From Bradyrhizobium sp. dw_78 (GTDB taxonomy: Bacteria; Pseudomonadota; Alphaproteobacteria; Rhizobiales; Xanthobacteraceae), in the NCBI RefSeq assembly GCF_018449525.1, contig NZ_JAAVUS010000001.1, positions 1 through 64,000 on the forward strand: a stretch of DNA of 64,000 nucleotides. Reading direction: 5' to 3'. Positions within the stretch are counted from its first letter, which is position 1; each line of letters begins with the position of its first letter. Made by a program: the position numbers and the translations under genes. Shown piece by piece: positions 41,367 to 49,733 of this stretch. The notes beneath the pieces are model-generated. The model did no database searches. It worked only from the letters and a program-made list of their open reading frames with translations, and had not been told where the DNA came from.

Positions 41367-42162
41367 GACAGGCAACGCCGTGCAGGACAATGACGCGCCG
41401 CTGCTGGTCGCGGATGACTTGAGCAAATCCTATGGCCGGCTGACGGCCTGCCGCGACGTGTCGTTCGCGCTCTATCCCGGCGAGGTGCTGGCGATCGTCG
41501 GCGAGTCCGGTTCGGGCAAGTCGACGCTGCTGCAATTGCTGTCGGCGCAGCTGGCGCCGAGCGCGGGCGGTGTATCGTACCGGATGCGCGACGGCGTGAT
41601 GCGTGATCTCGCCAGTCTCGGCGAGGCCGAGCGGCGGTTTCTGTTCCGCACCGATTGGGGCTATGTGCATCAGGATCCGGCGCAGGGCCTGCGCATGGCG
41701 GTGTCGGCCGGCGCCAATGTCGGCGAGCGGCTGATGGCGGTGGGCTGGAATCACTATGGACGGATCAGGGATGCCGCGTCGTCCTGGCTGGAGCGGGTCG
41801 AGATCGGCATCGACCGTATCGACGATGAGCCGCGGACCTATTCGGGCGGCATGCGGCAGCGGTTGCAGATCGCGCGCAACCTCGTCACCGAGCCGCGCCT
41901 GGTCTTCATGGACGAGCCGACCGGCGGGCTCGACGTGTCGGTGCAGGCGCGCCTGCTCGACCTGATGCGCAATCTGGTCAGCGAGCTCGGCCTGGCGGCG
42001 ATCGTGGTCACCCATGATCTCGCGGTGGCGCGATTATTGTCGCACCGCGTAATGGTGATGAAAGGCGGTCGCGTGATCGAGACCGGGCTGACCGATCAGG
42101 TGCTCGACGATCCCCGCGAGCCCTACACCCAACTTCTCGTTTCCTCGATTCTGCCGGCATGA
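41359..42162 (+). CDS. phnK: C-P lyase ABC-type ATPase PhnK
   Basis: A 267-aa ABC-fold protein that binds the core complex at PhnJ rather than a membrane permease. Walker A GESGSGKST, signature YSGGMRQRLQIARNL and Walker B LVFMDEPTGGLD are intact. ATG 41359 overlaps the phnJ stop by 8 nt, and its own stop overlaps phnL. A longer frame upstream is phnJ shadow. Confidence 0.94.
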   Translation: MAETGNAVQDNDAPLLVADDLSKSYGRLTACRDVSFALYPGEVLAIVGESGSGKSTLLQLLSAQLAPSAGGVSYRMRDGVMRDLASLGEAERRFLFRTDWGYVHQDPAQGLRMAVSAGANVGERLMAVGWNHYGRIRDAASSWLERVEIGIDRIDDEPRTYSGGMRQRLQIARNLVTEPRLVFMDEPTGGLDVSVQARLLDLMRNLVSELGLAAIVVTHDLAVARLLSHRVMVMKGGRVIETGLTDQVLDDPREPYTQLLVSSILPA

Positions 42163-42881
42163 GCGCACCCAGGGCTGAAATGATGACCGCGATGATCGAT
42201 ATCAGCAACGCCCAAAAAAGCTTTGTGATGCATTTGCAGGGCGGGATCGAATTGCCGGTGGTGCGCGGCGTCTCGTTCCAGGTCAATCCTGGCGAATGCG
42301 TGGTGCTGTCGGGGCCGTCAGGCGCCGGAAAATCCTCGATCCTGAAGATGATCTTCGGCAATTACCGCTGCGATGGCGGACGGATCGGCATCCACCATCA
42401 GGGCAAGGTGATCGATCTGGCCAGGGCCGAGCCGCGGCAGGTGCTCAGCGTGCGCCGCTCTACCATCGGCTATGTCAGCCAGTTCCTGCGCGCGGTGCCG
42501 CGCGTCGCTACCGTCGACGTGGTGGCCGAGCCGTTGATCGCAAACGGGACCGCGCGCGCCGAGGCGCGCGAACGAGCGGGGCAGTTGTTGCGCCGTCTCA
42601 ACATTCCCGAACGGCTGTGGATGCTGCCGCCCTCGACCTTCTCAGGTGGGGAGCAGCAGCGCGTCAACATCGCGCGCGGATTCATTTCCGATCTGCCGAT
42701 CCTGCTGCTGGATGAGCCGACCGCCTCGCTCGATGCCGCCAATCGCGCGGTCGTGGTCGATTTGATCGATCAAAAGAAACGTCAGGGCGTCGCCATGGTC
42801 GCGATCGTGCATGACGACGAGATCCGCCATCTGATCGCCGACCGTACCGTCGACGTGACATCGTTCGCAGCCGCCGCATGA
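42159..42881 (+). CDS. phnL: C-P lyase-associated ABC ATPase PhnL
   Basis: A 240-aa ABC-fold protein of the C-P lyase machinery. Walker A GPSGAGKSS, signature FSGGEQQRVNIARGF and Walker B ILLLDEPTASLD are present, and QFLRAVPRVATVDVVAEPL is typical of PhnL. The ATG at 42159 overlaps phnK; internal ATGs at 42180 and 42192 are possible starts. Confidence 0.93.
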   Translation: MSAPRAEMMTAMIDISNAQKSFVMHLQGGIELPVVRGVSFQVNPGECVVLSGPSGAGKSSILKMIFGNYRCDGGRIGIHHQGKVIDLARAEPRQVLSVRRSTIGYVSQFLRAVPRVATVDVVAEPLIANGTARAEARERAGQLLRRLNIPERLWMLPPSTFSGGEQQRVNIARGFISDLPILLLDEPTASLDAANRAVVVDLIDQKKRQGVAMVAIVHDDEIRHLIADRTVDVTSFAAAA

Positions 42882-42897
42882 AGGAAGATATTTCAAG

Positions 42898-44052
42898 ATG
42901 AAGCCGACGCCCGAAACCGTCATCGGCAATGCCAGGATCGTGCTGGCGGATCGCGTGATCGATCGCGGCTGGATCGCGGTCGTCGATGGCCGCATCGCCG
43001 GTTTTGGTGAGGGCAACGCGCCTGCGGGCAGCGAGGACGCGAGCGGCGATCTGGTCATGCCCGGCCTGATCGAACTGCACACCGATCATCTGGAAGCGCA
43101 TTACGTGCCGCGTCCGAAAGTGTTTTGGGATCCGATTGCCGCGGTCGTCTCCTATGACGGGCAGCTCGCGACCTCCGGCATCACCACGGTGCTGGATTCC
43201 TTGCGGGTCTGGCGCGAGGACGGCGCCGAGGACGTGGACGGGCGGGCCGGGGTGCTGGCCGAGGCGATCGCGGTCGCGCGCGCCGAAAATCTGCTGCGGG
43301 CGGATCATTTCCTGCATCTGCGCTGTGAAATCCCGATGCCCGACGTGGTCGAGGAAGCCAAGGAACTGGTCGGGCGACCGGATGTGCGGTTGATGTCGCT
43401 GATGGATCACACGCCGGGCCAGCGCCAGTTCCGCGACGAAGCCAAGCTGCGCGACTATTATCGCGGCAAGGGCGCCGGCATGACCGATGCCCAGCTCGAC
43501 GTACTGTTCGAGAAGCGCTTTGCCTATCAGAAGGCCTACGCGGCAACCAATATGCGCGCGATCGTGGCGCTGGCGCAGCAGCACGGCATTCCGCTCGCAA
43601 GCCACGACGACACCACGGAAGAGAACGTCACGGATGCGATCCATGACCGGGTTTCGGTGGCGGAATTTCCGACCACGATGGAAGCCGCGCGCGGCCTGCA
43701 CCAGGCCGGCATCGGCATCCTGATGGGGGCGCCGAACGTGGTGCGCGGCGGTTCGCATTCCGGCAACATCGCCGCTGTCGATCTCGCCGTCGAAGGGCTG
43801 CTGGACATCCTGTCGTCCGACTATGTCCCGTCGAGCCTGTTGATGGGCGCGCTGCAATTGCCGCAGCGCGTGCCCGCGATCGATCTAGCGTCCGCGGTCC
43901 GCACCGTCACCAAGACACCCGCGGAAGCTGTCGGTCTTTCCGACCGCGGCGAGATCGCCATCGGCAAGCGCGCCGATCTCATTCGGGTGCATGTGGCGCG
44001 CGATATTCCGGTGGTGCGTTCGGTATGGCGGGAGGGGCAACGGGTGGCATGA
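42898..44052 (+). CDS. phnM: PhnM: ribose 1-methylphosphonate 5-triphosphate diphosphatase
   Basis: A 384-aa amidohydrolase that removes pyrophosphate from the 5-triphosphate before C-P cleavage. Canonical motifs: [52 protein letters not shown] and LSSDYVPSSL. It follows phnL after 16 bp and its stop overlaps phnN. A divergent paralogue lies at 31684-32877. Confidence 0.95.
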   Translation: MKPTPETVIGNARIVLADRVIDRGWIAVVDGRIAGFGEGNAPAGSEDASGDLVMPGLIELHTDHLEAHYVPRPKVFWDPIAAVVSYDGQLATSGITTVLDSLRVWREDGAEDVDGRAGVLAEAIAVARAENLLRADHFLHLRCEIPMPDVVEEAKELVGRPDVRLMSLMDHTPGQRQFRDEAKLRDYYRGKGAGMTDAQLDVLFEKRFAYQKAYAATNMRAIVALAQQHGIPLASHDDTTEENVTDAIHDRVSVAEFPTTMEAARGLHQAGIGILMGAPNVVRGGSHSGNIAAVDLAVEGLLDILSSDYVPSSLLMGALQLPQRVPAIDLASAVRTVTKTPAEAVGLSDRGEIAIGKRADLIRVHVARDIPVVRSVWREGQRVA

Positions 44053-44645
44053 CGGACACATTGGCGATATCCGGTCAACGATCGCAGGCGATTGGGCCGG
44101 GCCGGCTGATCTTGGTGGTCGGACCGAGCGGCGCCGGCAAGGATACGCTGCTGGGCCTGGCGCGAGCGGCCTGTGCGGACAATGCCGGCATCGTGTTTGC
44201 GCGCCGCGTGGTGACGCGCGAAGCCTCCAGTTTCGAGGACAACGAACAAGTCAGCCATGATGCCTTCCAGCAGGCGCTCGCGAGCGACGCCTATGCGATG
44301 CATTGGGAGGCGCATGGCCATTGCTACGGCCTGCCGCGCGTGATCGATGACGAGATCCGCGCCGGCCGCACCGTGATCGCCAACGTCTCGCGCACGGTGG
44401 TAGGCGCGATGCGCGAGGCTTATCAACATGTCGTAGTGGTTTCGATCACGGCGCCGCCGCAGGTTCTTGCCGAGCGGCTGGCGATGCGGGCGCGCGGCAG
44501 CGACGGAAAAATCGAGCAGCGGCTTGGCCGCGCCGTCGATGGCGCCGCGGCCGTGCCCGATTTCACGATTCTGAATGTCGGCATCGCCGATTATCACGCG
44601 CGCCAGCTCGTCCGGATCATCAAGGCCGAACGCTGGGACGATTAG
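44049..44645 (+). CDS. phnN: Ribose 1,5-bisphosphate phosphokinase PhnN
   Basis: A 198-aa guanylate-kinase-fold enzyme that phosphorylates ribose 1,5-bisphosphate to PRPP, returning the ribose carrier to metabolism. P-loop GPSGAGKDTLL, then RRVVTREASSFEDNEQVSHDAF. ATG 44049 overlaps the phnM stop. It is the last gene of the operon; dispersed repeat copy B follows directly and may mark the transcript end. Confidence 0.94.
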   Translation: MTDTLAISGQRSQAIGPGRLILVVGPSGAGKDTLLGLARAACADNAGIVFARRVVTREASSFEDNEQVSHDAFQQALASDAYAMHWEAHGHCYGLPRVIDDEIRAGRTVIANVSRTVVGAMREAYQHVVVVSITAPPQVLAERLAMRARGSDGKIEQRLGRAVDGAAAVPDFTILNVGIADYHARQLVRIIKAERWDD

Positions 44646-44750
44646 AGCACGATCGGTTCTGATTGGATCAGAACCGAAGCTCCGGATTCCTGTTTTGACG
44701 CGTTTTCTTCACGCGAACCGATACCCACTTCGTTCGAAGACGCTCTAGTA
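44644..44750 (+). repeat. Dispersed dyad repeat, copy B
   Basis: A full-length copy: GGTTCTGATT-GG-ATCAGAACC dyad, TTTTGACGCGTTTTCTTCACGCG and terminal CACTTCGTTCGAAGACGCTCT. It fills the spacer between convergent phnN and the patatin gene and touches the latter's stop region. Confidence 0.8.
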
Positions 44751-45905
44751 ATCCCGCTCGCGATGCACGTCATGCACGACGATGCTGGTGCCGTCTTCCG
44801 GCATCGACAGCCAGTCGCGGCGAAGCAGGGTTCGCCTGGTGTCTTCCAGGCCGCTTTGCCAGTGCTCGCGCATCGAGGTCGCCGAGAATTCATGGTCCTT
44901 GGAATCGCCCTCGTAGATTCTCTGCTGATAGATCAGCTGCAGGATGGTGATCCCCGCCAGATGCGCCAGCCGATCGCGCGCCGCGCGCTCCTGGTTGCTT
45001 AATTTGTCTTCCGGGATTTTCAGCAGCGCCTGGTAGTAATCCGCTTTCAGATTGTTCATGCGCTTGTAGACATCGGTGTTGTAGCGGGTGCGCGAGGAAT
45101 AGACGATGTCCTTGTGCCGCGCCATGACCTCCTGAATGTCGCGGGGCAGCAGGCCGCGGGCGCTGAACAGGTCGACCTGGAACACCAGCGAATTCTTGCC
45201 GTCGTCCTGCTCCAAGAGGTGCTGTAACGGCGTGTTGGAAACGATGCCGCCGTCCCAGAAATGGTCGGTGCCGATCTTCACCATCGGCAACGCCGGCGGC
45301 AATGCGCCGCTGGCCATGATGTGCTCCGGACCGATCACTTCCTTCTTGTTGTCGAAATACAGGAAGTTGCCGGTCAGCACGTTGACGGCGCCGACCGCAA
45401 AATGCAGCTTGCGCGAATTGATCAGGTCGAAATCCACCAGCTCCAGCAGGGTGTCGCGCAGCGGCATGGTGTCGTAATAGCTGGTCGCCGTTTTCGCGCC
45501 GGCGGGGCTGAGCCACGGGTTGAGCTCGTGCGGCTTGAAGAAGCCGGGCTGGCCCAGCGTCGTCGTCAGCCATGTGCTGGTGAGGTTACGGGCCTTGCGA
45601 TAGACATCGCCGTCCGGCGTGTAATGCCACACCTTCCGGGCCGTGATGCGATCCCAGAAGGCTTGCAGCCTTTCAAGCCGCCGCTCCGGCGGATTGCCGG
45701 CGATGATGGCCGAATTGATGGCGCCGATCGAGACGCCGCACACCCAGTCCGGCTCCATGCCTTCTTCATGCAGCGCCTGATAGACGCCGGCCTGATAGGC
45801 GCCCAATGCGCCGCCGCCTTGCAGCACCAATGCGATCCGGTCGCATCGGTCGGGCCGCCAGTCTGATGTTGCGGAAGGCTCAGTGTCGGGCGCTCGCGCA
45901 TCCAT
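44745..45905 (-). CDS. Patatin-like phospholipase with DUF3734
   Basis: A 386-aa lipid acyl hydrolase. N-terminal patatin domain: oxyanion motif QGGGALGAYQAGVYQAL, nucleophile elbow GVSIGAINSA (Ser of GxSxG) and the catalytic Asp in DGGIVSNTPL. The C-terminal DUF3734 region follows (YSSRTRYNTDVYKRMNNLK). No signal peptide, so probably cytoplasmic or membrane-peripheral. It sits between the phosphonate operon and betaine-lipid genes, so a role in phospholipid turnover is plausible, but I saw no Pho box before it. Confidence 0.88.
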   Translation of the reverse strand: MDARAPDTEPSATSDWRPDRCDRIALVLQGGGALGAYQAGVYQALHEEGMEPDWVCGVSIGAINSAIIAGNPPERRLERLQAFWDRITARKVWHYTPDGDVYRKARNLTSTWLTTTLGQPGFFKPHELNPWLSPAGAKTATSYYDTMPLRDTLLELVDFDLINSRKLHFAVGAVNVLTGNFLYFDNKKEVIGPEHIMASGALPPALPMVKIGTDHFWDGGIVSNTPLQHLLEQDDGKNSLVFQVDLFSARGLLPRDIQEVMARHKDIVYSSRTRYNTDVYKRMNNLKADYYQALLKIPEDKLSNQERAARDRLAHLAGITILQLIYQQRIYEGDSKDHEFSATSMREHWQSGLEDTRRTLLRRDWLSMPEDGTSIVVHDVHRERDY

Positions 45906-46208
45906 GATGTGCTCTTCGAATTCGGGTGGATTGGAATTCGCCGGTGGATCGACGCCTTGCAGGATTCAAAAATGCGATGACGCCGTTGTGACAAGGCGCT
46001 TTTTTCGGCACGCGCCACGCATCGCTAGAAGATCATGGCGGTCATCCCTACGCGGCCCACGTAACGAGGGCGAACGGCTTCATACCCCTGTCAAACACTG
46101 CCGGTAGCGTTGTTTTAGTAGTTTGCTCCGCCGATTGGGTACCGTTCGAACATTCATCAGGTAACCGTTCATCAGGGACACCCTTGATCAGGGACAAAGG
46201 GTCATTCG
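45906..46208. promoter_or_regulatory. Divergent promoter region with ATCAGG direct repeats
   Basis: About 300 bp between the patatin and acetoacetate decarboxylase genes. ATCAGG occurs at 46156, 46171 and 46187 (15-16 bp period); the last two are within the 10-bp repeat ATCAGGGACA. These lie within 55 bp of the decarboxylase start and could be an activator or repressor site. Nothing else stands out. Confidence 0.4.
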
Positions 46209-46982
46209 ATGCGCAAGGCAGATATCCTGAAGCTTCCGTCGATGCCGATGGCGGGTCCGAGCTATCCGGCGGGACCTTATCGCTTCATCAACCGCGAATT
46301 CCTGGTCATCACCTATGAGACCGATCCGGAGCTGATCCGCGCCGGCCTGCCCGAACCGCTGGAGCCGATCGAACAGCCGCTGATGCATTACGAGTGGATC
46401 AGGATGCCGGACAGTTCGGGTTTTGGCAGCTATACCGAGTCCGGTCTGGTCATCCCGGCGCGGTTGAATGGCGAAGAGGTCAATTTCGTCTCGCACATGT
46501 ATCTCGACGACGATCCGCCGATCGCCGCGGGCCGTGAGATCTGGGGCTTCCCCAAGAAGTATGCCCACCCCAAGCTCGAAGTGGCAAAGGATACGCTGAC
46601 CGGCACGCTCGAATATGCCGGCCAGCTCGTTGCGATGGGAACCATGGGTTACAAGCATGAGGCGATGTCCGGCGACGGCGAATTGACGCGCGCGACGCTC
46701 TCCAAGACGCAAATCAACTTGAAACTGATTCCGGGCGTCGATGGGCATGCGGAAGTCTGTCAGCTCGTCGCGATCAATCTCACTGACATTGTGGTGAAGG
46801 GATCCTGGAGCGGACCCGGACGGCTTCACCTCGTGCCGCATGTCAACGCGCCGGTCGCCGATTTCCCGGTGCGCCGCATGATCGGCGCGCACCATTTCCT
46901 GGCCGACCTGACGCTGCCTTATGGCCGCGTGGTCTATGATTACAACAAGCAGGGTGAGGATCTGGCGGAAGCCGCAGAATAA
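46209..46982 (+). CDS. Acetoacetate decarboxylase family protein
   Basis: A 257-aa enzyme expected to decarboxylate acetoacetate to acetone and CO2 through a Schiff-base lysine. The active-site segment GREIWGFPKKYAHP holds Lys 116/117, matching the catalytic Lys pair of the family. Length and the N-terminal YRFINREFLVITYETDPELI fit true ADC. It stands alone, followed by a strong terminator. In rhizobia it may vent acetoacetate from PHB or fatty-acid turnover, which is inference. Confidence 0.9.
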   Translation: MRKADILKLPSMPMAGPSYPAGPYRFINREFLVITYETDPELIRAGLPEPLEPIEQPLMHYEWIRMPDSSGFGSYTESGLVIPARLNGEEVNFVSHMYLDDDPPIAAGREIWGFPKKYAHPKLEVAKDTLTGTLEYAGQLVAMGTMGYKHEAMSGDGELTRATLSKTQINLKLIPGVDGHAEVCQLVAINLTDIVVKGSWSGPGRLHLVPHVNAPVADFPVRRMIGAHHFLADLTLPYGRVVYDYNKQGEDLAEAAE

Positions 46983-47026
46983 CACCGTTTCGCGTTCGGC
47001 GTTCGTCCCGTTCCGTTAACTTGGGC

Positions 47027-47057
47027 ACCCTTCGGATCCCCCGGAGGGTGTCTTTTT
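47027..47057 (+). terminator. Rho-independent terminator after acetoacetate decarboxylase
   Basis: ACCCTTCGG, loop ATCCC and CCGGAGGGT form a 9-bp stem with one G-T pair, followed by GTCTTTTT. Confidence 0.85.
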
Positions 47058-47136
47058 ATGAGGAGGATTTCTTAGCAAGGCACTTTTCATGAGCGGCAGC
47101 CGGCGATGACAGCCCCGGATTTGCGTTCCCGGAAAT

Positions 47137-47358
47137 TCAGGCCGCGAGATCCCACAATCGCGCCGAGCCTCTGACCAGCACCTTGCGGCCCGTGTCGGTA
47201 ATGACGGGGCCATCGTCGGCCATCGCGGCCAGCTGGAGTGCGACGAGTCTTTCGATGATAAATTGATTCAATGTGCGCCGAATGGCGGCGGTCAGGCGGA
47301 GCGCCTTCAGCACTTCCCATTGATCCTGCGTCAGATCGTAGTCGAGTTCCGCGCTCAT
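47137..47358 (-). CDS. Small hypothetical protein, winged-helix-like (73 aa)
   Basis: ATG 47358 follows GAGGAATC, a good ribosome binding site. The protein (MSAELDYDLTQDQWEVLKAL..., LNQFIIERLVALQLAAMADD, GPVITDTGRKVLVRG) has the pattern of a compact winged-helix domain with the final DTGRKVL wing. It may bind DNA or act as an adaptor. No family is named with confidence. An upstream start at 47424 lacks a binding site. Confidence 0.6.
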   Translation of the reverse strand: MSAELDYDLTQDQWEVLKALRLTAAIRRTLNQFIIERLVALQLAAMADDGPVITDTGRKVLVRGSARLWDLAA

Positions 47359-47568
47359 GATTCCTCGAATCATTATGAGTTCGCCGCTTCTTACCGAGGC
47401 CGCGTGAACGGGATGCGACGGCAATGCGCCGGGACTCTGCTTACGAAATAGCGGGAATCACGATGTGTTTAGAATGACTGGTAACGCCGCTGTCATATCG
47501 GCGTGTCAATCCATGTATGGACCGCACCGAATCAGTTGGCTCGATCGTCGAGATCGCCGCCCGAATGG

Positions 47569-48552
47569 ATGCAAGCCCTGACAATCCTTTCGTCGCAGAA
47601 GCGGTTTTTGAGCAGCGGCTGGCTGAAAGGTCTCGGTATCGTCATCAGCGCCGTCATCGTCGCGATGGCGGTATTCGCGCTGATGCACACATTGAAGAAT
47701 ATCCACTACAGCGAAGTCGTCGCGGTCGTCGAGCGCACCAGTCCCGGCCTGATCGCGCTGGCGCTGTTGCTTGTAGTTGTTTCCTACGGAAGCCTGACGA
47801 TTTACGACGTGCTGGCGCTTCGCACGATCGGTCACGCCGAGGTTCCGTATCGGATCGCGGCGCTGGCGAGCTTTACCAGCTATCCGATTGCGCATGGCAT
47901 CGGCGCGGTGGCGCTGATTTCGCCGGTCATCCGCTACCGGATCTATGTCTGCAACGGTCTCGGCGCGCTGGACGTGGCCAATATCTGCTTTCTCACCGGG
48001 CTGACATTCTGGCTCGGCAATTTGACCGCTTTCGGATTGAGCGTGCTCTATGAGCCCTCTGCCATCAGCCTGATCGATTATCTGCCGTCGCAGCTCAATC
48101 GATGGCTGGCGGCGGCGTTGCTGATGGGTGTCGGCGCCTTTGTGGTCTGGAGCTGGCGCTCACCGAGAAGTCTCGGGGCGTGGCGCTGGCCGGTGCGCCT
48201 GCCATCCGGGCCGATGGTGCTGCTGCAGATCGTGATCGGCGTTTTCGATCTCGGCGCCGCGGCGCTTGCGATGTATGTGCTGATTCCGGCCGGCGCCGAT
48301 GTCGGCGTTTTTCAGGTCGCGGTCGTCTTCATCATCGCGACGTTGCTGGGCTTTGCCAGCCATGCGCCGGCGGGGATCGGCGTCTTCGACGCCACCATCC
48401 TGATCGGGCTTGGCGGCGACGACAAGGAGCCGCTGGTGGCGGCGCTGTTGATGTTCCGCTTCCTGTATCACTTTCTCCCGTTCCTGATCGCGCTCGGCCT
48501 GTTCGGCGCGGTGGAAGGGTGGAGAAGTCTGCAAGTGAAGCGGCCGTCGTGA
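47569..48552 (+). CDS. Flippase-like integral membrane protein (LPG synthase TM domain, UPF0104 type)
   Basis: An integral membrane protein of about 327 aa with eight or so hydrophobic segments. GASHAPAGIGVFDATIL-like region (FASHAPAGIGVFDATILIGLG) is the hallmark of the MprF/YbhN transmembrane family. The catalytic C-terminal lysyl-transferase domain of MprF is absent, so a lipid flippase or transporter role is the likely reading. The start is uncertain: GTG 47503 or ATG 47569, neither with a clear binding site. It is convergent with the SMR gene. Confidence 0.75.
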   Translation: MQALTILSSQKRFLSSGWLKGLGIVISAVIVAMAVFALMHTLKNIHYSEVVAVVERTSPGLIALALLLVVVSYGSLTIYDVLALRTIGHAEVPYRIAALASFTSYPIAHGIGAVALISPVIRYRIYVCNGLGALDVANICFLTGLTFWLGNLTAFGLSVLYEPSAISLIDYLPSQLNRWLAAALLMGVGAFVVWSWRSPRSLGAWRWPVRLPSGPMVLLQIVIGVFDLGAAALAMYVLIPAGADVGVFQVAVVFIIATLLGFASHAPAGIGVFDATILIGLGGDDKEPLVAALLMFRFLYHFLPFLIALGLFGAVEGWRSLQVKRPS

Positions 48553-48565
48553 ACCTGAGGCGTTC

Positions 48566-48889
48566 TCACACCGGCGAGTTGAGCTTGAGCCCGACCATGC
48601 CGGCCACGATCAGGGTGAGGCAGAGAATTCGCACCGGGTCGGTCGGCTCGCTGTAGACGATCATGCCGACCAGGATCGTGCCCACCGCGCCGATCCCGGT
48701 CCAGACCGCATAGGCGGTGCCGAACGGCAACGACCGGAGTGCGAGCGACATCAGCCCGAAGCTCAGGAGGATCGCGACCAGCGTGGCCACGGCCGGCCAG
48801 AACCGGGTCAGGCCCTCGGAATATTTCAGGCCCAGCGCCCAGGCGACTTCGAACAGACCGGCCGCGACCAGTGCCAGCCACCCGCTCAT
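48566..48889 (-). CDS. sugE: SugE/Gdx-type small multidrug resistance exporter
   Basis: A 107-aa, four-helix SMR protein. The conserved membrane Glu lies in AGLFEVAWALGLKYSEGLTR, and GTAYAVWTGIGAVGTILVG is typical of the SugE/Gdx branch (guanidinium or quaternary ammonium export). ATG 48889 overlaps the stop of btaB (ATGA), so translation is coupled to a betaine-lipid methyltransferase. No guanidine riboswitch is visible upstream. Confidence 0.88.
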   Translation of the reverse strand: MSGWLALVAAGLFEVAWALGLKYSEGLTRFWPAVATLVAILLSFGLMSLALRSLPFGTAYAVWTGIGAVGTILVGMIVYSEPTDPVRILCLTLIVAGMVGLKLNSPV

Positions 48890-49590
48890 GGCGTGTTTGG
48901 TTCCGCAGGAAGCGTCAACTCCGCATATTGCGCGTAACCGCGAAACGGACGTTCGAATTTCAGATTGCCGCGGCAAGCCTCGGCCATCGCCGTCAGCGCC
49001 TGTTCCAGATCATCGCGCGGCGTCACGTCGAACAGTTTGAGCCACTGCAACAGCAACTGTCGCGTCGGGAACGGCAGCCGTTCTTGTCCGCCGAAATCGA
49101 CGATGTGCAGACGGCCGCCGGGCGCGAGACGCGTGACGGCGGATTCAAGCACCCGGTTCCAGTCCGGAATCATCGAAAGGCTGTAGGAAATCATGATGTG
49201 GTCAAAGCTGGGGATACCGAACAAAGCCTGTGGATCAAAAACCGTCGCGTCGCCATGCGCGACCCGGATGCGCGGCGCCAGGCCGCGCCGTGAAATGGCC
49301 GATATCGCCGAGGTCAGCATTTCCGTCGAAACATCGACACCGAAAAATCGGGCATTCGGGTAGCGCTTCGCGGCCAGCGCCAGGTTCCTGCCGGTGCCGC
49401 AGCCGATCTCGAGGACGCTGGCGCCAGGGGCAGGTTGCAGGTCTGCAATCATCCGGTCGCGGCCGAGCAGATAATACCGCCGCGTTGCGTCGTAGATGTG
49501 GCGCTGCCAGCGATACATCCTGTTCATGCGGTCGGTTGCCTCGACCGGCCATGAAATATCCACGCTGACGTCAGAGGGAACCGCGGACAT
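48886..49590 (-). CDS. btaB: BtaB-type N-methyltransferase for betaine lipid
   Basis: A 234-aa class I SAM methyltransferase, predicted to methylate diacylglyceryl-homoserine three times to give DGTS. Motif I is VLEIGCGTGRNLALAAKRYP and motif post-I FFGVDVSTEML; FDHIMISYSLSMIPDW follows. The neighbouring divergent btaA makes the BtaB assignment strong. GGAGA precedes the ATG. A Pho box on the same strand lies 50 bp upstream. Confidence 0.88.
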   Translation of the reverse strand: MSAVPSDVSVDISWPVEATDRMNRMYRWQRHIYDATRRYYLLGRDRMIADLQPAPGASVLEIGCGTGRNLALAAKRYPNARFFGVDVSTEMLTSAISAISRRGLAPRIRVAHGDATVFDPQALFGIPSFDHIMISYSLSMIPDWNRVLESAVTRLAPGGRLHIVDFGGQERLPFPTRQLLLQWLKLFDVTPRDDLEQALTAMAEACRGNLKFERPFRGYAQYAELTLPAEPNTP

Positions 49591-49639
49591 TTAATTAGTT
49601 CTCCAGCAGCAGGTGTCTTTGCTTCCTTGCGATGTTCGC

Positions 49640-49657
49640 GCGACAGCCATGTGACAA
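49640..49657 (-). promoter_or_regulatory. Pho box upstream of btaB
   Basis: On the minus strand TTGTCAC-ATGG-CTGTCGC matches the tandem PhoB consensus with 11-bp period, 50 bp before the btaB ATG. Confidence 0.65.
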
Positions 49658-49673
49658 TTTCGCGCCTTTGTGA

Positions 49674-49691
49674 CTGTCGTAAAACTGAAGC
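49674..49691 (+). promoter_or_regulatory. Pho box upstream of btaA
   Basis: CTGTCGT-AAAA-CTGAAGC matches the tandem PhoB consensus (the second half-site is weaker), 42 bp before the btaA ATG, with ATACGCT as a possible -10. Confidence 0.55.
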
Positions 49692-49733
49692 GAGCCCGCG
49701 ATACGCTCGTCAGATTGACGATTCGGAGATTAG

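Noticed and set aside
47478-47507. Pho-box-like CTGTCAT upstream of the flippase-like gene
   Set aside because: One good half-site, but neighbouring half-sites are off the 11-bp register; not strong enough to list.
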